A stretch of 64,000 nucleotides of DNA from Sphingosinicella sp942492965 (GTDB lineage Bacteria > Pseudomonadota > Alphaproteobacteria > Sphingomonadales > Sphingomonadaceae): assembly GCA_942492965.1 (NCBI GenBank), contig OW818656.1:3658001-3722000 (forward strand). Direction: 5' to 3'. A model generated the notes under the pieces. The model saw only the letters and a program-made list of their open reading frames with translations, had not been told where the DNA came from and searched no databases. The position numbers and the translations under genes are program-made. Positions 15,223 through 25,586 of this stretch are shown in pieces (positions within the stretch are counted from its first letter, which is position 1; every line of letters starts with the position of its first letter).

Positions 15223-16109
15223 TCCGTTTTTTCGCGCGTCTGCTCGAGGAAGAGCGGCGCGCGGTTCGCGTGGCCTTTCGCGTCGTGAAGGGCGTGTGGG
15301 ACGACGGCTTCATCCACGCCGGGAACCTCGCCTATCTTTCGATGCTGGCGCTGTTTCCGTTCTTCATCGTGCTCGGCACGTTCGCGGGGATGCTCGGCCG
15401 GTCGGATGCCGGGCTTGAAGCGGTCGAGGGCTTTCTGCGGACCCTGCCGCCGTCGGTTGCCGGGATCGTCGGCCCGCCGATCGAGGCGGCGATGCAGGGC
15501 TCGACGGGCATCCTCACTTTCTCGATCCTTGTCGGGCTGTGGACGGCGGGAAGCTATATCGAGACGATCCGCGATATCCTGCGCCGTGCCTATCATACCG
15601 AATATGCAGCACCCGTCTGGCAGCGACGCCTGGGCAGCCTCGCGGTGATCCTCGGGAGCGTTTTCCTGATGCTGGCCGCGTTCGCCGCGCAGGTGATCGT
15701 GGTTGCCGCCGAGGAGGTCGTGGCGCGCTTCCTGCCGTGGATCGAATCGGTGGAGGAGCTCATCGACATCGGGCGGCTCGGGCCTCTGGTGGTGTTGTTT
15801 CTCGCGCTCTACCTGCTGTTTCACAGCCTGACCCCGGCCATATACCGGAAGCGCGGCCCGAAGTGGCCTGGCGCAGCGGTCACTGCAGGTGTGTGGGTGG
15901 GAGCGACGCTGATTCTGCCCCGTCTGCTCGCCGACGTTTCCACTTACGACCGCTTCTACGGCCCGCTCGCGGGCGTGATGATCACGCTCCTGTTCTTCTT
16001 CATCGCGGGCATGGGATTCGTGATTGGCGCGGAGCTGAACGCGGCGCTGGCAATGGAGCCCGAAAGTGGGCAAAAGGACGCGGAATCGGGGGGACAACCG
16101 AAAGGCTGA
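15219..16109 (+). CDS. YihY/BrkB family membrane protein
   Basis: A 296-residue inner membrane protein with about six helices (for example LAYLSMLALFPFFIVLGTFAG, LAVILGSVFLMLAAFAAQVIVV, and LAGVMITLLFFFIAGMGFVIGAELN). The family pattern GNLAYLSMLALFPF near the N-terminus and YGPLAGVMITLLFF near the C-terminus identifies it. The function is not established; older reports of an RNase or virulence role are doubtful. It overlaps the J-domain gene by 4 bases and is followed by fabI after 7 bases. Confidence 0.88.
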   Translation: MIRFFARLLEEERRAVRVAFRVVKGVWDDGFIHAGNLAYLSMLALFPFFIVLGTFAGMLGRSDAGLEAVEGFLRTLPPSVAGIVGPPIEAAMQGSTGILTFSILVGLWTAGSYIETIRDILRRAYHTEYAAPVWQRRLGSLAVILGSVFLMLAAFAAQVIVVAAEEVVARFLPWIESVEELIDIGRLGPLVVLFLALYLLFHSLTPAIYRKRGPKWPGAAVTAGVWVGATLILPRLLADVSTYDRFYGPLAGVMITLLFFFIAGMGFVIGAELNAALAMEPESGQKDAESGGQPKG

Positions 16110-16116
16110 AGGCAAT

Positions 16117-16920
16117 ATGGCTGGTTTGATGCAGGGAAAACGCGGGCTTATCATGGGCCTCGCGAACGAACGTTCTCTGGCGTGGGGGATAACACAGGCG
16201 CTTGCCGATCAAGGCGCGGAACTGGCGTTCAGCTATCAGGGCGAGGCGCTGGAGAAGCGCGTGCGGCCGCTGGCTGAAAGCGTCGGGTCGGACTTCCTGA
16301 TCGAATGCGACGTCTCCGACATGGCGGGGCTGGATACGGCGTTCGAGACGCTTGCGGCGCGGTGGCCGACGATCGATTTCCTCGTCCACGCGATCGGCTT
16401 TTCGGACAAGAACGAGCTGCGCGGTCTCTATGTGGACACCAGCCTCGAGAACTTCCTGCTGACCATGAACGTGTCGGCCTACAGCTTCGTTGCGGCAACG
16501 CGCAGGGCGCGGGCGATGATGCCGAACGGCGGCTCGGTCCTGACGCTCAGCTACTACGGCGCCGAGAAGGTGGTGCCACACTACAACGTCATGGGTGTCG
16601 CGAAGGCCGCGCTTGAAACGAGCGTGAAGTATCTCGCGATGGACCTCGGGCCGGAGAACATCCGCGTGAACGCGATCTCCGCCGGGCCGATCAAGACGCT
16701 CGCGGCGAGCGGCATCGGCGACTTCCGCTACATCTTGAAGTGGAACGAGCTGAACAGTCCGCTGCGGCGCAACGTCACCATCGAAGACGTCGGCGGTTCG
16801 GCGCTCTATCTGCTCTCCGACCTTGCAAGCGGGGTGACGGGCGAGATCCACCACGTCGACGCCGGATACAACGTGATCGGCATGAAAGCCGAGGACGCGC
16901 CGGACATCGCGCTCGCCTGA
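16117..16920 (+). CDS. fabI: Enoyl-[acyl-carrier-protein] reductase (NADH), FabI type
   Basis: FabI catalyses the last step of each fatty acid elongation cycle and is the triclosan target. This 267-residue short-chain dehydrogenase has the FabI form GLANERSLAWGI for the cofactor loop, and the catalytic set Tyr146, Tyr156 and Lys163 in LSYYGAEKVVPHYNVMGVAKAALE, matching E. coli numbering exactly. The C-terminal GEIHHVDAGYNVIGM is typical. ATG 16117 has GAAGG upstream; the frame upstream of it is part of brkB. The stop shares a base with aroC. Confidence 0.96.
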   Translation: MAGLMQGKRGLIMGLANERSLAWGITQALADQGAELAFSYQGEALEKRVRPLAESVGSDFLIECDVSDMAGLDTAFETLAARWPTIDFLVHAIGFSDKNELRGLYVDTSLENFLLTMNVSAYSFVAATRRARAMMPNGGSVLTLSYYGAEKVVPHYNVMGVAKAALETSVKYLAMDLGPENIRVNAISAGPIKTLAASGIGDFRYILKWNELNSPLRRNVTIEDVGGSALYLLSDLASGVTGEIHHVDAGYNVIGMKAEDAPDIALA

Positions 16921-17975
16921 TGTTCAACAGCTTCGGCCGCATCTTCCGGTTCACGACGTGGGGCGAAAGCCACGGCCCGGCGCTTGGCGTCGTCGTCGAC
17001 GGTTGCCCGCCGGGAATCGCGCTCTCCGAGGCGGATATTCAGCCGTGGCTCGACAAGCGCAAGCCCGGCCAGTCGCGCCACACGACGCAGCGGCGGGAGC
17101 CCGATGAGGTGAAGATCCTCTCCGGCGTATTCGAGGGGAAGACGACGGGGACGCCGATCTCGATGATGATCGAGAACGTCGATCAGCGCTCGAAGGACTA
17201 CGGCGACATCGCCGAAAAATACCGCCCCGGCCACGCCGACTATACCTACGACGCCAAGTACGGCTTTCGCGACTATCGCGGCGGCGGGCGCTCGTCGGCG
17301 CGGGAGACGGCGGCGCGCGTGGCGGCGGGGGCGGTGGCGCGGAAGGTAATTGCGGGGGTCGGCATCCTCGGCCACGTCGTCGAGATCGGCGGCGATCGGG
17401 CGGAACGGTTCGCGGCGCATACTCTCGGCGACAACGACTTCTGGTGCGCCGATCCCGAAGCCGCGAAGCGCTGGGAGGTCCTGCTCGACAGCGTGCGCAA
17501 GTCCGGCTCTTCCGTGGGTGCGGTGGTCGAGGTGTTCGCGAGCGGGGTTCCGGCGGGCTGGGGCTCGCCGCTCTACACGAAGCTCGACGGCGAACTGGCG
17601 GCGGCGATGATGTCGATCAACGCCGTGAAAGGCGTCGAGATCGGCGACGGCTTCGCGGTGGCGCGCTTGCGCGGCGAGGACAACGCCGACCGGATGCGGC
17701 CTGGCAACCCGCCGACGTTCGACACGAACCACGCAGGCGGTGTGATGGGCGGCATTTCGACCGGGCAGGACGTGGTCTGCCGCATCGCGCTGAAGCCGAC
17801 CTCCTCGATCCTGACGCCGGTGCAGACGATCACGCGCTACGGTGAGGCCGTGGAGGTGATGACCAAGGGCCGCCACGACCCCTGTGTCGGCATCCGCGCC
17901 GTGCCGGTCGCCGAAGCGATGATGGCGTGCGTGCTCGCCGATGCTTTCCTGATGCACCGCGCACAGGTGGGATGA
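16920..17975 (+). CDS. aroC: Chorismate synthase
   Basis: AroC makes chorismate from EPSP with reduced FMN, the last common step to aromatic amino acids. Motifs: GRIFRFTTWGESHGPALGVVVDGCPPG (signature 1), RPGHADYTYDAKYGFRDYRGGGRSSARETAARVAAGAVARK (signature 2, with key Arg and His residues), and TNHAGGVMGGISTGQ. The 351-residue length is normal. The start codon begins on the last base of the fabI stop (TGATG) and the stop overlaps the acylphosphatase start. Confidence 0.97.
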   Translation: MFNSFGRIFRFTTWGESHGPALGVVVDGCPPGIALSEADIQPWLDKRKPGQSRHTTQRREPDEVKILSGVFEGKTTGTPISMMIENVDQRSKDYGDIAEKYRPGHADYTYDAKYGFRDYRGGGRSSARETAARVAAGAVARKVIAGVGILGHVVEIGGDRAERFAAHTLGDNDFWCADPEAAKRWEVLLDSVRKSGSSVGAVVEVFASGVPAGWGSPLYTKLDGELAAAMMSINAVKGVEIGDGFAVARLRGEDNADRMRPGNPPTFDTNHAGGVMGGISTGQDVVCRIALKPTSSILTPVQTITRYGEAVEVMTKGRHDPCVGIRAVPVAEAMMACVLADAFLMHRAQVG

Positions 17976-18256
17976 CCGATCGAACCGCGCGGCGGCTGCG
18001 CATTTACGGCCGCGTGCAGGGTGTGTGGTTTCGCGCATGGACGCTTGAAACCGCGCAGGGGCTCGGTCTCGACGGCTGGGTGCGCAACCGCATCGACGGC
18101 ACGGTGGAGGCGCTCGCCGTGGGCTCCGCCGAGGCCATCGAAAAGCTGATCACCGCCTGCCACGAAGGCCCGCCCGCCGCGAAGGTGGAGCGCGTTGAGG
18201 TTGAAGACGCCAAAGGCATCGTGCCGCGCGGGTTCACCAAGAAACCTACAGTTTAG
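17972..18256 (+). CDS. acyP: Acylphosphatase
   Basis: A 94-residue enzyme that hydrolyses acyl phosphates. Both signatures are present: RIYGRVQGVWFRAW (phosphate-binding loop with catalytic Arg) and GWVRNRIDGTVE (catalytic Asn). It overlaps aroC by 4 bases (ATGA) and its stop overlaps the convergent methyltransferase stop by 4 bases (18253-18256). Confidence 0.92.
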   Translation: MTDRTARRLRIYGRVQGVWFRAWTLETAQGLGLDGWVRNRIDGTVEALAVGSAEAIEKLITACHEGPPAAKVERVEVEDAKGIVPRGFTKKPTV

Positions 18257-18993
18257 GCGCGGCGCTCGCCGATCAGCGTGCCCTTGATGCCGCGCACGTA
18301 GCGCCAGTCGAAATCCGGCCAGTCGCGCCGCCAGCGCCGCGCGATCATGCGCTCGCCGGGGCGGGCAGCGTCGTCGAGCATGACGTGTCCACCCGGTGCG
18401 ATCCGGTGGAACAGGTCGTCGGCGCTGCCGCGCGTGAACGGGTGAATCGTCCACGGAGGCCCGTCGATGACGAGAAGGTCGATCCGCTCCGGCAGGTCGC
18501 CGTGGCGATACCAGAGGCCGGGCCAGTTCGCGGCCGGAACGAGCGCGGCGGCGCGAAGATCGGCGGAGAGGCCGTGCTCGGCAAGCCAGCGCCGGGTCGC
18601 CGCGACGAAATCGGCGTGCTGATCGAAGCTGATGAGCGCGCCGCGGCCGGCCTTGCGGAGTGCCGCCGCGATGATGAGTGTGGAGGCGCCCATGCCGAAC
18701 TCGACGACGGTATCGGGGCACAGGCGGATGATGTCGTCGGCGAGCTGGGTGAGGAAGCCGACATCGGCTTTCCAGCTGCCGAGATGCGGCAGCGCGGTGC
18801 GCGGTAGGCCCAGACGGTCGAGAAGCGCGAATTTGGCGGCGAGCCGCCCGCCCCAGAGACTTCGCAGCAGCCAAGGCCACTGGATGAGCGCGAACGCGAC
18901 GACCGTGAGCCGGTTGCGCCAGCGCTGTGGCGGCGCGAGCGCGGACAGATCAATCGTTCGTGGCCGGATCGCCGTGCGTTCGCGCGAGGTCAT
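18253..18993 (-). CDS. Class I SAM-dependent methyltransferase-like protein
   Basis: A 246-residue protein with a Rossmann-type SAM motif I, TVVEFGMGASTLIIAAAL, at about residues 94-112, and a later LLVIDGPPWTIHPF and GGHVMLDDAARPGE that match methyltransferase motifs near the substrate. The N-terminal 50 residues include a hydrophobic segment (LTVVAFALIQWPWLLRSL) that could touch the membrane. The target is unknown. It starts 12 bases after purA on the same strand. Confidence 0.7.
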   Translation of the reverse strand: MTSRERTAIRPRTIDLSALAPPQRWRNRLTVVAFALIQWPWLLRSLWGGRLAAKFALLDRLGLPRTALPHLGSWKADVGFLTQLADDIIRLCPDTVVEFGMGASTLIIAAALRKAGRGALISFDQHADFVAATRRWLAEHGLSADLRAAALVPAANWPGLWYRHGDLPERIDLLVIDGPPWTIHPFTRGSADDLFHRIAPGGHVMLDDAARPGERMIARRWRRDWPDFDWRYVRGIKGTLIGERRA

Positions 18994-19004
18994 GCGGCCG
19001 AAGC

Positions 19005-20294
<1,290 letters not shown>

Positions 20295-20435
20295 TTCGGG
20301 GACGTCTCCATTCAGCGTCGATACACGGCGGCACTCACTAGGGTTGTCGCGCACGTGCGTCCACGGCTTTTGCATGGGCGGGCGAAGGATATTCACGCTA
20401 TCAGGCGTATCGTATCGTGCGGGACTGGAGAAACA

Positions 20436-21449
20436 ATGCAGATAGGGCGGATAATCGGGTGGGCCGTGCTCCTGCTGGCAGGCACCGCAACCGCGCAGCC
20501 GCGACCGGGCGGACAGGGCGGGGGCCTGATGGCCTGCCGCGCCGACATGGAGACGCTGTGCGGCAGCGACAAGGCGAACAAGCCCAAGGTCCGCCAATGC
20601 ATCATCGAGAATCGCGACAAGGTTTCGGAGGACTGCAAGCGCGCGCTCGACGCAATGCGCAACGGCCCGGGGGCGGGCGCGATGCCGACCGTGACGGTGA
20701 GCTACGGCAACGACGCGCGTCAGGCGATCGACTTCTACCGCGCGAAGGGCGCCGCGCCTGCGCCGCTCATCGTGTTCATTCATGGCGGCGCGTGGAGCCT
20801 CGGCGACAAGCGGCAAGCGTCGGGGCGCAAGCCGGGACACTTCACAGGCGGGGGCTATGCCTTCGCCTCGATCAACTACCGGCTCGTGCCGCAGGCGACC
20901 GTGGAGCAGCAGGCTGCGGACGTTGCGTCCGCGATCGACATGCTGCGGTTCCGCGCGGCGGAATATGGCATCGATCCGAACCGCATCGCGCTGATGGGGC
21001 ATAGCGCAGGCGCACACCTCGCCGCGCTGGTGGCAACCGATCCGCAGTATCTGAAGGCAGCGGATGTGCCGATGAAGGCGGTGAAGGCCGTCGTCCTGCT
21101 GGACGGTGCGGGCTATGACGTCGCCGCGCAGATGAAGTCCGGGGGTCCGGTCATCCAGAAGCTGTACGGGCCGGCCTTCGGAGGTGACCCGAAGCGGCAG
21201 GCTGTATTGTCGCCGATGAGCCATATCGCAGCACCGAACGCTGCCGCGTGGCTGGCGCTCTATGTCGAGGGGCGGGATGCGTCGCTCGGTCAATCGCAGG
21301 CGCTGGTGGAGGCGCTGGGCGCTTCAGGCGCGAAGGCGCGCGCGGTGGCGGTGCCGGAGAGTAGCCACAGCGAACTCAACCAGAATCTCGGCACTGATGG
21401 CGACATGGCCACCGCCGAGGTCGATGCGTTCCTGAAAGCGGCGCTGTAA
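20436..21449 (+). CDS. Secreted alpha/beta hydrolase with N-terminal Cys-rich module
   Basis: A 337-residue exported protein. Residues 1-20 are a signal peptide ending ATA. Residues 30-75 hold a four-cysteine module (Cys34, 42, 55, 67; ACRADMETLCG, VRQCIIENRDKVSEDCKRAL) like the cysteine-rich GLG1-type repeat often seen in secreted proteobacterial proteins. The rest is an esterase/lipase of the HGGAW class: oxyanion loop FIHGGAWSLGDKR at 115-127, nucleophile GHSAGAH with Ser190, and a C-terminal His near ESSHSEL. The four cysteines could form two disulfides. ATG 20436 has GGAG upstream. Divergent from purA and convergent with hisZ (5-base gap). Confidence 0.82.
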   Translation: MQIGRIIGWAVLLLAGTATAQPRPGGQGGGLMACRADMETLCGSDKANKPKVRQCIIENRDKVSEDCKRALDAMRNGPGAGAMPTVTVSYGNDARQAIDFYRAKGAAPAPLIVFIHGGAWSLGDKRQASGRKPGHFTGGGYAFASINYRLVPQATVEQQAADVASAIDMLRFRAAEYGIDPNRIALMGHSAGAHLAALVATDPQYLKAADVPMKAVKAVVLLDGAGYDVAAQMKSGGPVIQKLYGPAFGGDPKRQAVLSPMSHIAAPNAAAWLALYVEGRDASLGQSQALVEALGASGAKARAVAVPESSHSELNQNLGTDGDMATAEVDAFLKAAL

Positions 21450-21454
21450 GGCTC

Positions 21455-22573
21455 TCAGAGTTTGATGAGTTCCTCGCCGTCGAGCGTATAGTCGCAGCGC
21501 AGCCGCTTTGGTGTGTCGGCGTCCGTAAGCGCGGAGACCGTCGTCCAGCCTTCGGCGCGCAGTCTGGCGCCCAGTTCCGGATTGGTATCGAGCGGCACGA
21601 ACAGGCGGCGCCGGCGCGAGGCGCCGAGGCCCGCATCGACGAGGCCGTCGACATAGAGCGAGAAGCCCACCGCGGTTTCCTCGCCGCCGCCGGGATGGCG
21701 GACGAGATAGGTGCCGCCGCGGCCGACTTCGCCGCGCACGCCTGCCGCGAACACCGAAAAGCCGATCCAGGTCTGGTATTCGAAGCCGTGGCGTTCGGTC
21801 GGGTCGATGGTGACGGCGGCGTGCGGTGCGGCCGTGGCCACCAGCCGTTCGAGGCCGGCGATGCGCGTGTCGAGCGCGCCGCCTGCATCGAGTGACTTCA
21901 ATCGCGTGAGCGCTGATTCGGCAGGTCCGGCCGCCTCGATGAGCGCGCTGTATCGCGAGGCGTCCAGGCCTTGAAGCGCGGCGGCGTCCTTGCCGTCGAG
22001 CGCAGTCTGCACATCGGCGAGCGGCGCGGTGACAGGCCAAGGACCCGCGGCGAGCGTGCCGACGAGATCGGGAAGGGTGAGATCAACCGACATATCGGTG
22101 AGGCCCGCCGCAGACAGGGCTTCGAGCGCGATTCCGAGTAGTTCCGCGACGGCGTCGACGTGATCCGAGCCGATGAGTTCGGCGCCCATCTGCATCGCCT
22201 CGCGCTGCGGCCCGACCTGTGCCGGGCGCACGCGGAGCACGGGGCCGCCGTAGGCAAGGCGCAGGGGGCGCGCGATGTGCGCCATGCGCGTGGCGGCGAT
22301 GCGGCCGACCTGCGCGGTGATATCGGGGCGAAGCGCCAGCGTGCGCTGCGACAGGGGATCGACGAAGCGCAGCAGATCCTGCGGCCGGGCGGAGGAAAGG
22401 CGGGTGACGAGGCTGTCCTCGAACTCCACGAGCGGCGGCGAGACGCGCTCGTAGCCATGCGCCGAGACGCGGTCCAGCAGCGTGCGGAGCAGGTCTGCCG
22501 CTGCCTCGGCCTGCGGGGGCAGGCGGTCGCGGAAGCCTTCGGGGAGCAGGCCCTTGGAGATCGGATCGGTCAT
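21455..22573 (-). CDS. hisZ: ATP phosphoribosyltransferase regulatory subunit HisZ
   Basis: A catalytically dead HisRS paralogue that partners short HisG in the first step of histidine synthesis. Visible in 372 residues: LLPEGFRDRLPPQAEAAADLLRTLL, a class II synthetase motif 2-like region FRPDIT variant (ALRPDITAQVGRIAATRM), and GRGGTYLVRHPGGGEETAVGFSLYVDGL. The anticodon-binding domain of true HisRS is missing. It follows serA by 62 bases; hisG is not in the window. Confidence 0.88.
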   Translation of the reverse strand: MTDPISKGLLPEGFRDRLPPQAEAAADLLRTLLDRVSAHGYERVSPPLVEFEDSLVTRLSSARPQDLLRFVDPLSQRTLALRPDITAQVGRIAATRMAHIARPLRLAYGGPVLRVRPAQVGPQREAMQMGAELIGSDHVDAVAELLGIALEALSAAGLTDMSVDLTLPDLVGTLAAGPWPVTAPLADVQTALDGKDAAALQGLDASRYSALIEAAGPAESALTRLKSLDAGGALDTRIAGLERLVATAAPHAAVTIDPTERHGFEYQTWIGFSVFAAGVRGEVGRGGTYLVRHPGGGEETAVGFSLYVDGLVDAGLGASRRRRLFVPLDTNPELGARLRAEGWTTVSALTDADTPKRLRCDYTLDGEELIKL

Positions 22574-22635
22574 GGTGGCCCGGCTCTAGCGGCGCGCGCG
22601 GCCCGAAACAAGGTTCAGGCCGCGCATACCGTTAC

Positions 22636-24213
22636 TTAGAAGCGAAGGGCCTTCACGTCCTTCACGCCGTCGAGCTTGCAAATTGACCAGAGCAGCGGGT
22701 CGGAGATAGCGCCGTCGACCGACAGCAGCAGGATCGCCTCGCCGCCCTGGCCGCGGCGGCCGAGGTGGAAGGTGCCGATATTGACCCCGGCCTCGCCGAG
22801 CGCACTGCCGACCTTGCCGATGAAGCCTGGCTTGTCCTCGTTGGCGATGAACAGCATCGATCCGTCGAGATCAGCCTCGACCTTGATGCCGAACAGCTCG
22901 ACAAGGCGCGGGCGTTTCATGCCGAACAGCGTACCCGCGACCGAGCGCTCGCCTTCCTCGGTTTTCACCGTCACGCGCAGCAGCGTGTGGTAATCGGTCT
23001 CGCGTTCGTGGCGGACTTCCGCGATGCCGATGTCGCGCTCGCGGGCAATGTGAACAGCGTTAACCATGTTCACCGTGTCCGAAATCGGGCGCATCAGGCC
23101 GGTAATGACGGCGCTGGTGATCGGCTTGATGTTGAGCTCGGCAGCGGCGCCTTCCACCTCGACGGTGACGTGGCTGATCGCGCCCTTGGCGAGCTGGCCC
23201 GCAAGCAGCCCGAGCTTTTCGGCAAGCTCGATATAGGGGCGAACCTTCGGTGCTTCCTCGGCGGAGAGCGACGGCACGTTGAGCGCGTTGGTGACGGCGC
23301 CCGACAGCAGGAAGTCGGAGATCTGCTCGGCGACCTGGATCGCGACGTTCACCTGCGCCTCGTCCGTGGACGCGCCGAGATGCGGCGTCGAGATGAAGCC
23401 CGGCGTGCCGAACAGCGGGCTTTCATGCGCGGGTTCGTTCACGAACACGTCGAGCGCGGCGCCGGCGATGTGGCCCGAATCGAGCAGTTCCTTGAGCGCC
23501 GCCTCGTCGATCAGGCCGCCGCGCGCGCAGTTGACGATGCGCACGCCCTTCTTTGTCTTCAGCAGGTTCTCGCGGCTGAGGATATTGCGCGTCGAATCGG
23601 TGAGCGGGGTGTGCAGCGTGATGAAGTCGGCGCGGGCGAGGAGCTGCTCCAGCTCCACCTTCTCGATGCCGATATCCTCGGCGCGTTCCGGCGTCAGGAA
23701 CGGATCGTAGGCGACAACCTTCATCTTCAGCCCGAGCGCGCGCTCGGCGACGATGGAGCCGATGTTGCCCGCACCGATCAGGCCGAGCGTCTTGCCGGTG
23801 ACCTCGACGCCCATGAAGCGGTTCTTCTCCCACTTTCCGGCCTGCGTGGAGGCGTCCGCTTCCGGCAGCTGGCGGGCGAGCGCGAACATCAGCGCGATGG
23901 CGTGCTCGGCAGTGGTGATCGAGTTGCCGAACGGCGTGTTCATCACGACGACGCCCTTCGCGGACGCCGACGGAATGTCGACGTTGTCGACGCCGATCCC
24001 GGCGCGGCCGACGACCTTCAGGTTGGTCGCGGCATCGAGGATGTCGGCGGTCACCTTGGTGGCCGAGCGGATGGCGAGGCCATCGTACTGGCCGATGATC
24101 GCCTTCAGCTCGTCCTTGGTCAGGCCGGGTTTCTCGTCGAAATCGACGCCGCGCTCCTTGAAGATGGCGGCGGCTTTCGGGGACATTTTATCGGAAATCA
24201 GAACCTTGGGCAT
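22636..24213 (-). CDS. serA: D-3-phosphoglycerate dehydrogenase, long ACT-containing form
   Basis: First enzyme of serine synthesis (3-phosphoglycerate to phosphohydroxypyruvate with NAD). The 525 residues contain the N-terminal substrate part, the Rossmann loop TLGLIGAGNIGSIVAERA, catalytic Arg in NCARGGLIDE, the catalytic His in FISTPHLGASTDEAQ, an intervening domain, and a C-terminal ACT domain (FIANEDKPGFIGKVGSALGEAGVNIGTFHLGR) that binds serine for feedback in related enzymes. It lies downstream of serC with a REP-like repeat between them. Confidence 0.97.
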   Translation of the reverse strand: MPKVLISDKMSPKAAAIFKERGVDFDEKPGLTKDELKAIIGQYDGLAIRSATKVTADILDAATNLKVVGRAGIGVDNVDIPSASAKGVVVMNTPFGNSITTAEHAIALMFALARQLPEADASTQAGKWEKNRFMGVEVTGKTLGLIGAGNIGSIVAERALGLKMKVVAYDPFLTPERAEDIGIEKVELEQLLARADFITLHTPLTDSTRNILSRENLLKTKKGVRIVNCARGGLIDEAALKELLDSGHIAGAALDVFVNEPAHESPLFGTPGFISTPHLGASTDEAQVNVAIQVAEQISDFLLSGAVTNALNVPSLSAEEAPKVRPYIELAEKLGLLAGQLAKGAISHVTVEVEGAAAELNIKPITSAVITGLMRPISDTVNMVNAVHIARERDIGIAEVRHERETDYHTLLRVTVKTEEGERSVAGTLFGMKRPRLVELFGIKVEADLDGSMLFIANEDKPGFIGKVGSALGEAGVNIGTFHLGRRGQGGEAILLLSVDGAISDPLLWSICKLDGVKDVKALRF

Positions 24214-24232
24214 GGGATGTTGCTTTCCTCAT

Positions 24233-24300
24233 CGTCATACCGGCGAAGGCCGGTATCCATTCGATCAGTGGGATGGACCCCGGCTTTCGCCGGGGTGACG
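24233..24300. repeat. REP-like double hairpin between serC and serA
   Basis: Two hairpins, ATACCGGC-GAAG-GCCGGTAT (24237-24256) and ACCCCGGC-TTTC-GCCGGGGT (24277-24296), bracketed by CGTCA and TGACG at the ends, so the whole unit is also an imperfect inverted pair. Translated in one minus frame it gives the 'WIPAFAGMT' peptide typical of this dispersed proteobacterial repeat. Lying between two cistrons, it could protect the upstream serC mRNA end or lower serA expression. Confidence 0.75.
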
Positions 24301-24303
24301 GTT

Positions 24304-25440
<1,137 letters not shown>

Positions 25441-25520
25441 AATCTCTCCTCACAGAGAGCGCGCGCCGCGTTGGGACGGCGTGGCCCACCGCCGCTCATA
25501 GAGATGCGCGGGAGAGAGTC
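25441..25520 (-). ncRNA. Structured serC 5' leader, candidate serC RNA motif
   Basis: On the minus strand the 80 bases before serC can form a GC-rich hairpin, CGGCG-GTGGGCCA-CGCCG (25477-25494), and a second hairpin, CTCTC-TGTGAG-GAGAG (25444-25459), that pairs the serC ribosome site. A further CTCTCTCC upstream (near 25511-25518) could compete for the same purine stretch. A structured 'serC motif' leader is known in alphaproteobacteria; position and architecture fit, but I could not test the covariance model. Confidence 0.5.
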
Positions 25521-25586
25521 AAATGGCCATTTTGTGGCAAGGCCTCCCGATGCTACAGGCGGGCCATAAAGTCGGGGGAGTGCGCC

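Noticed and set aside
23060..23068. CtrA half site TTAACCATG inside serA
   Set aside because: It lies within coding sequence where the bases encode conserved residues; noted as a measure of chance matches.
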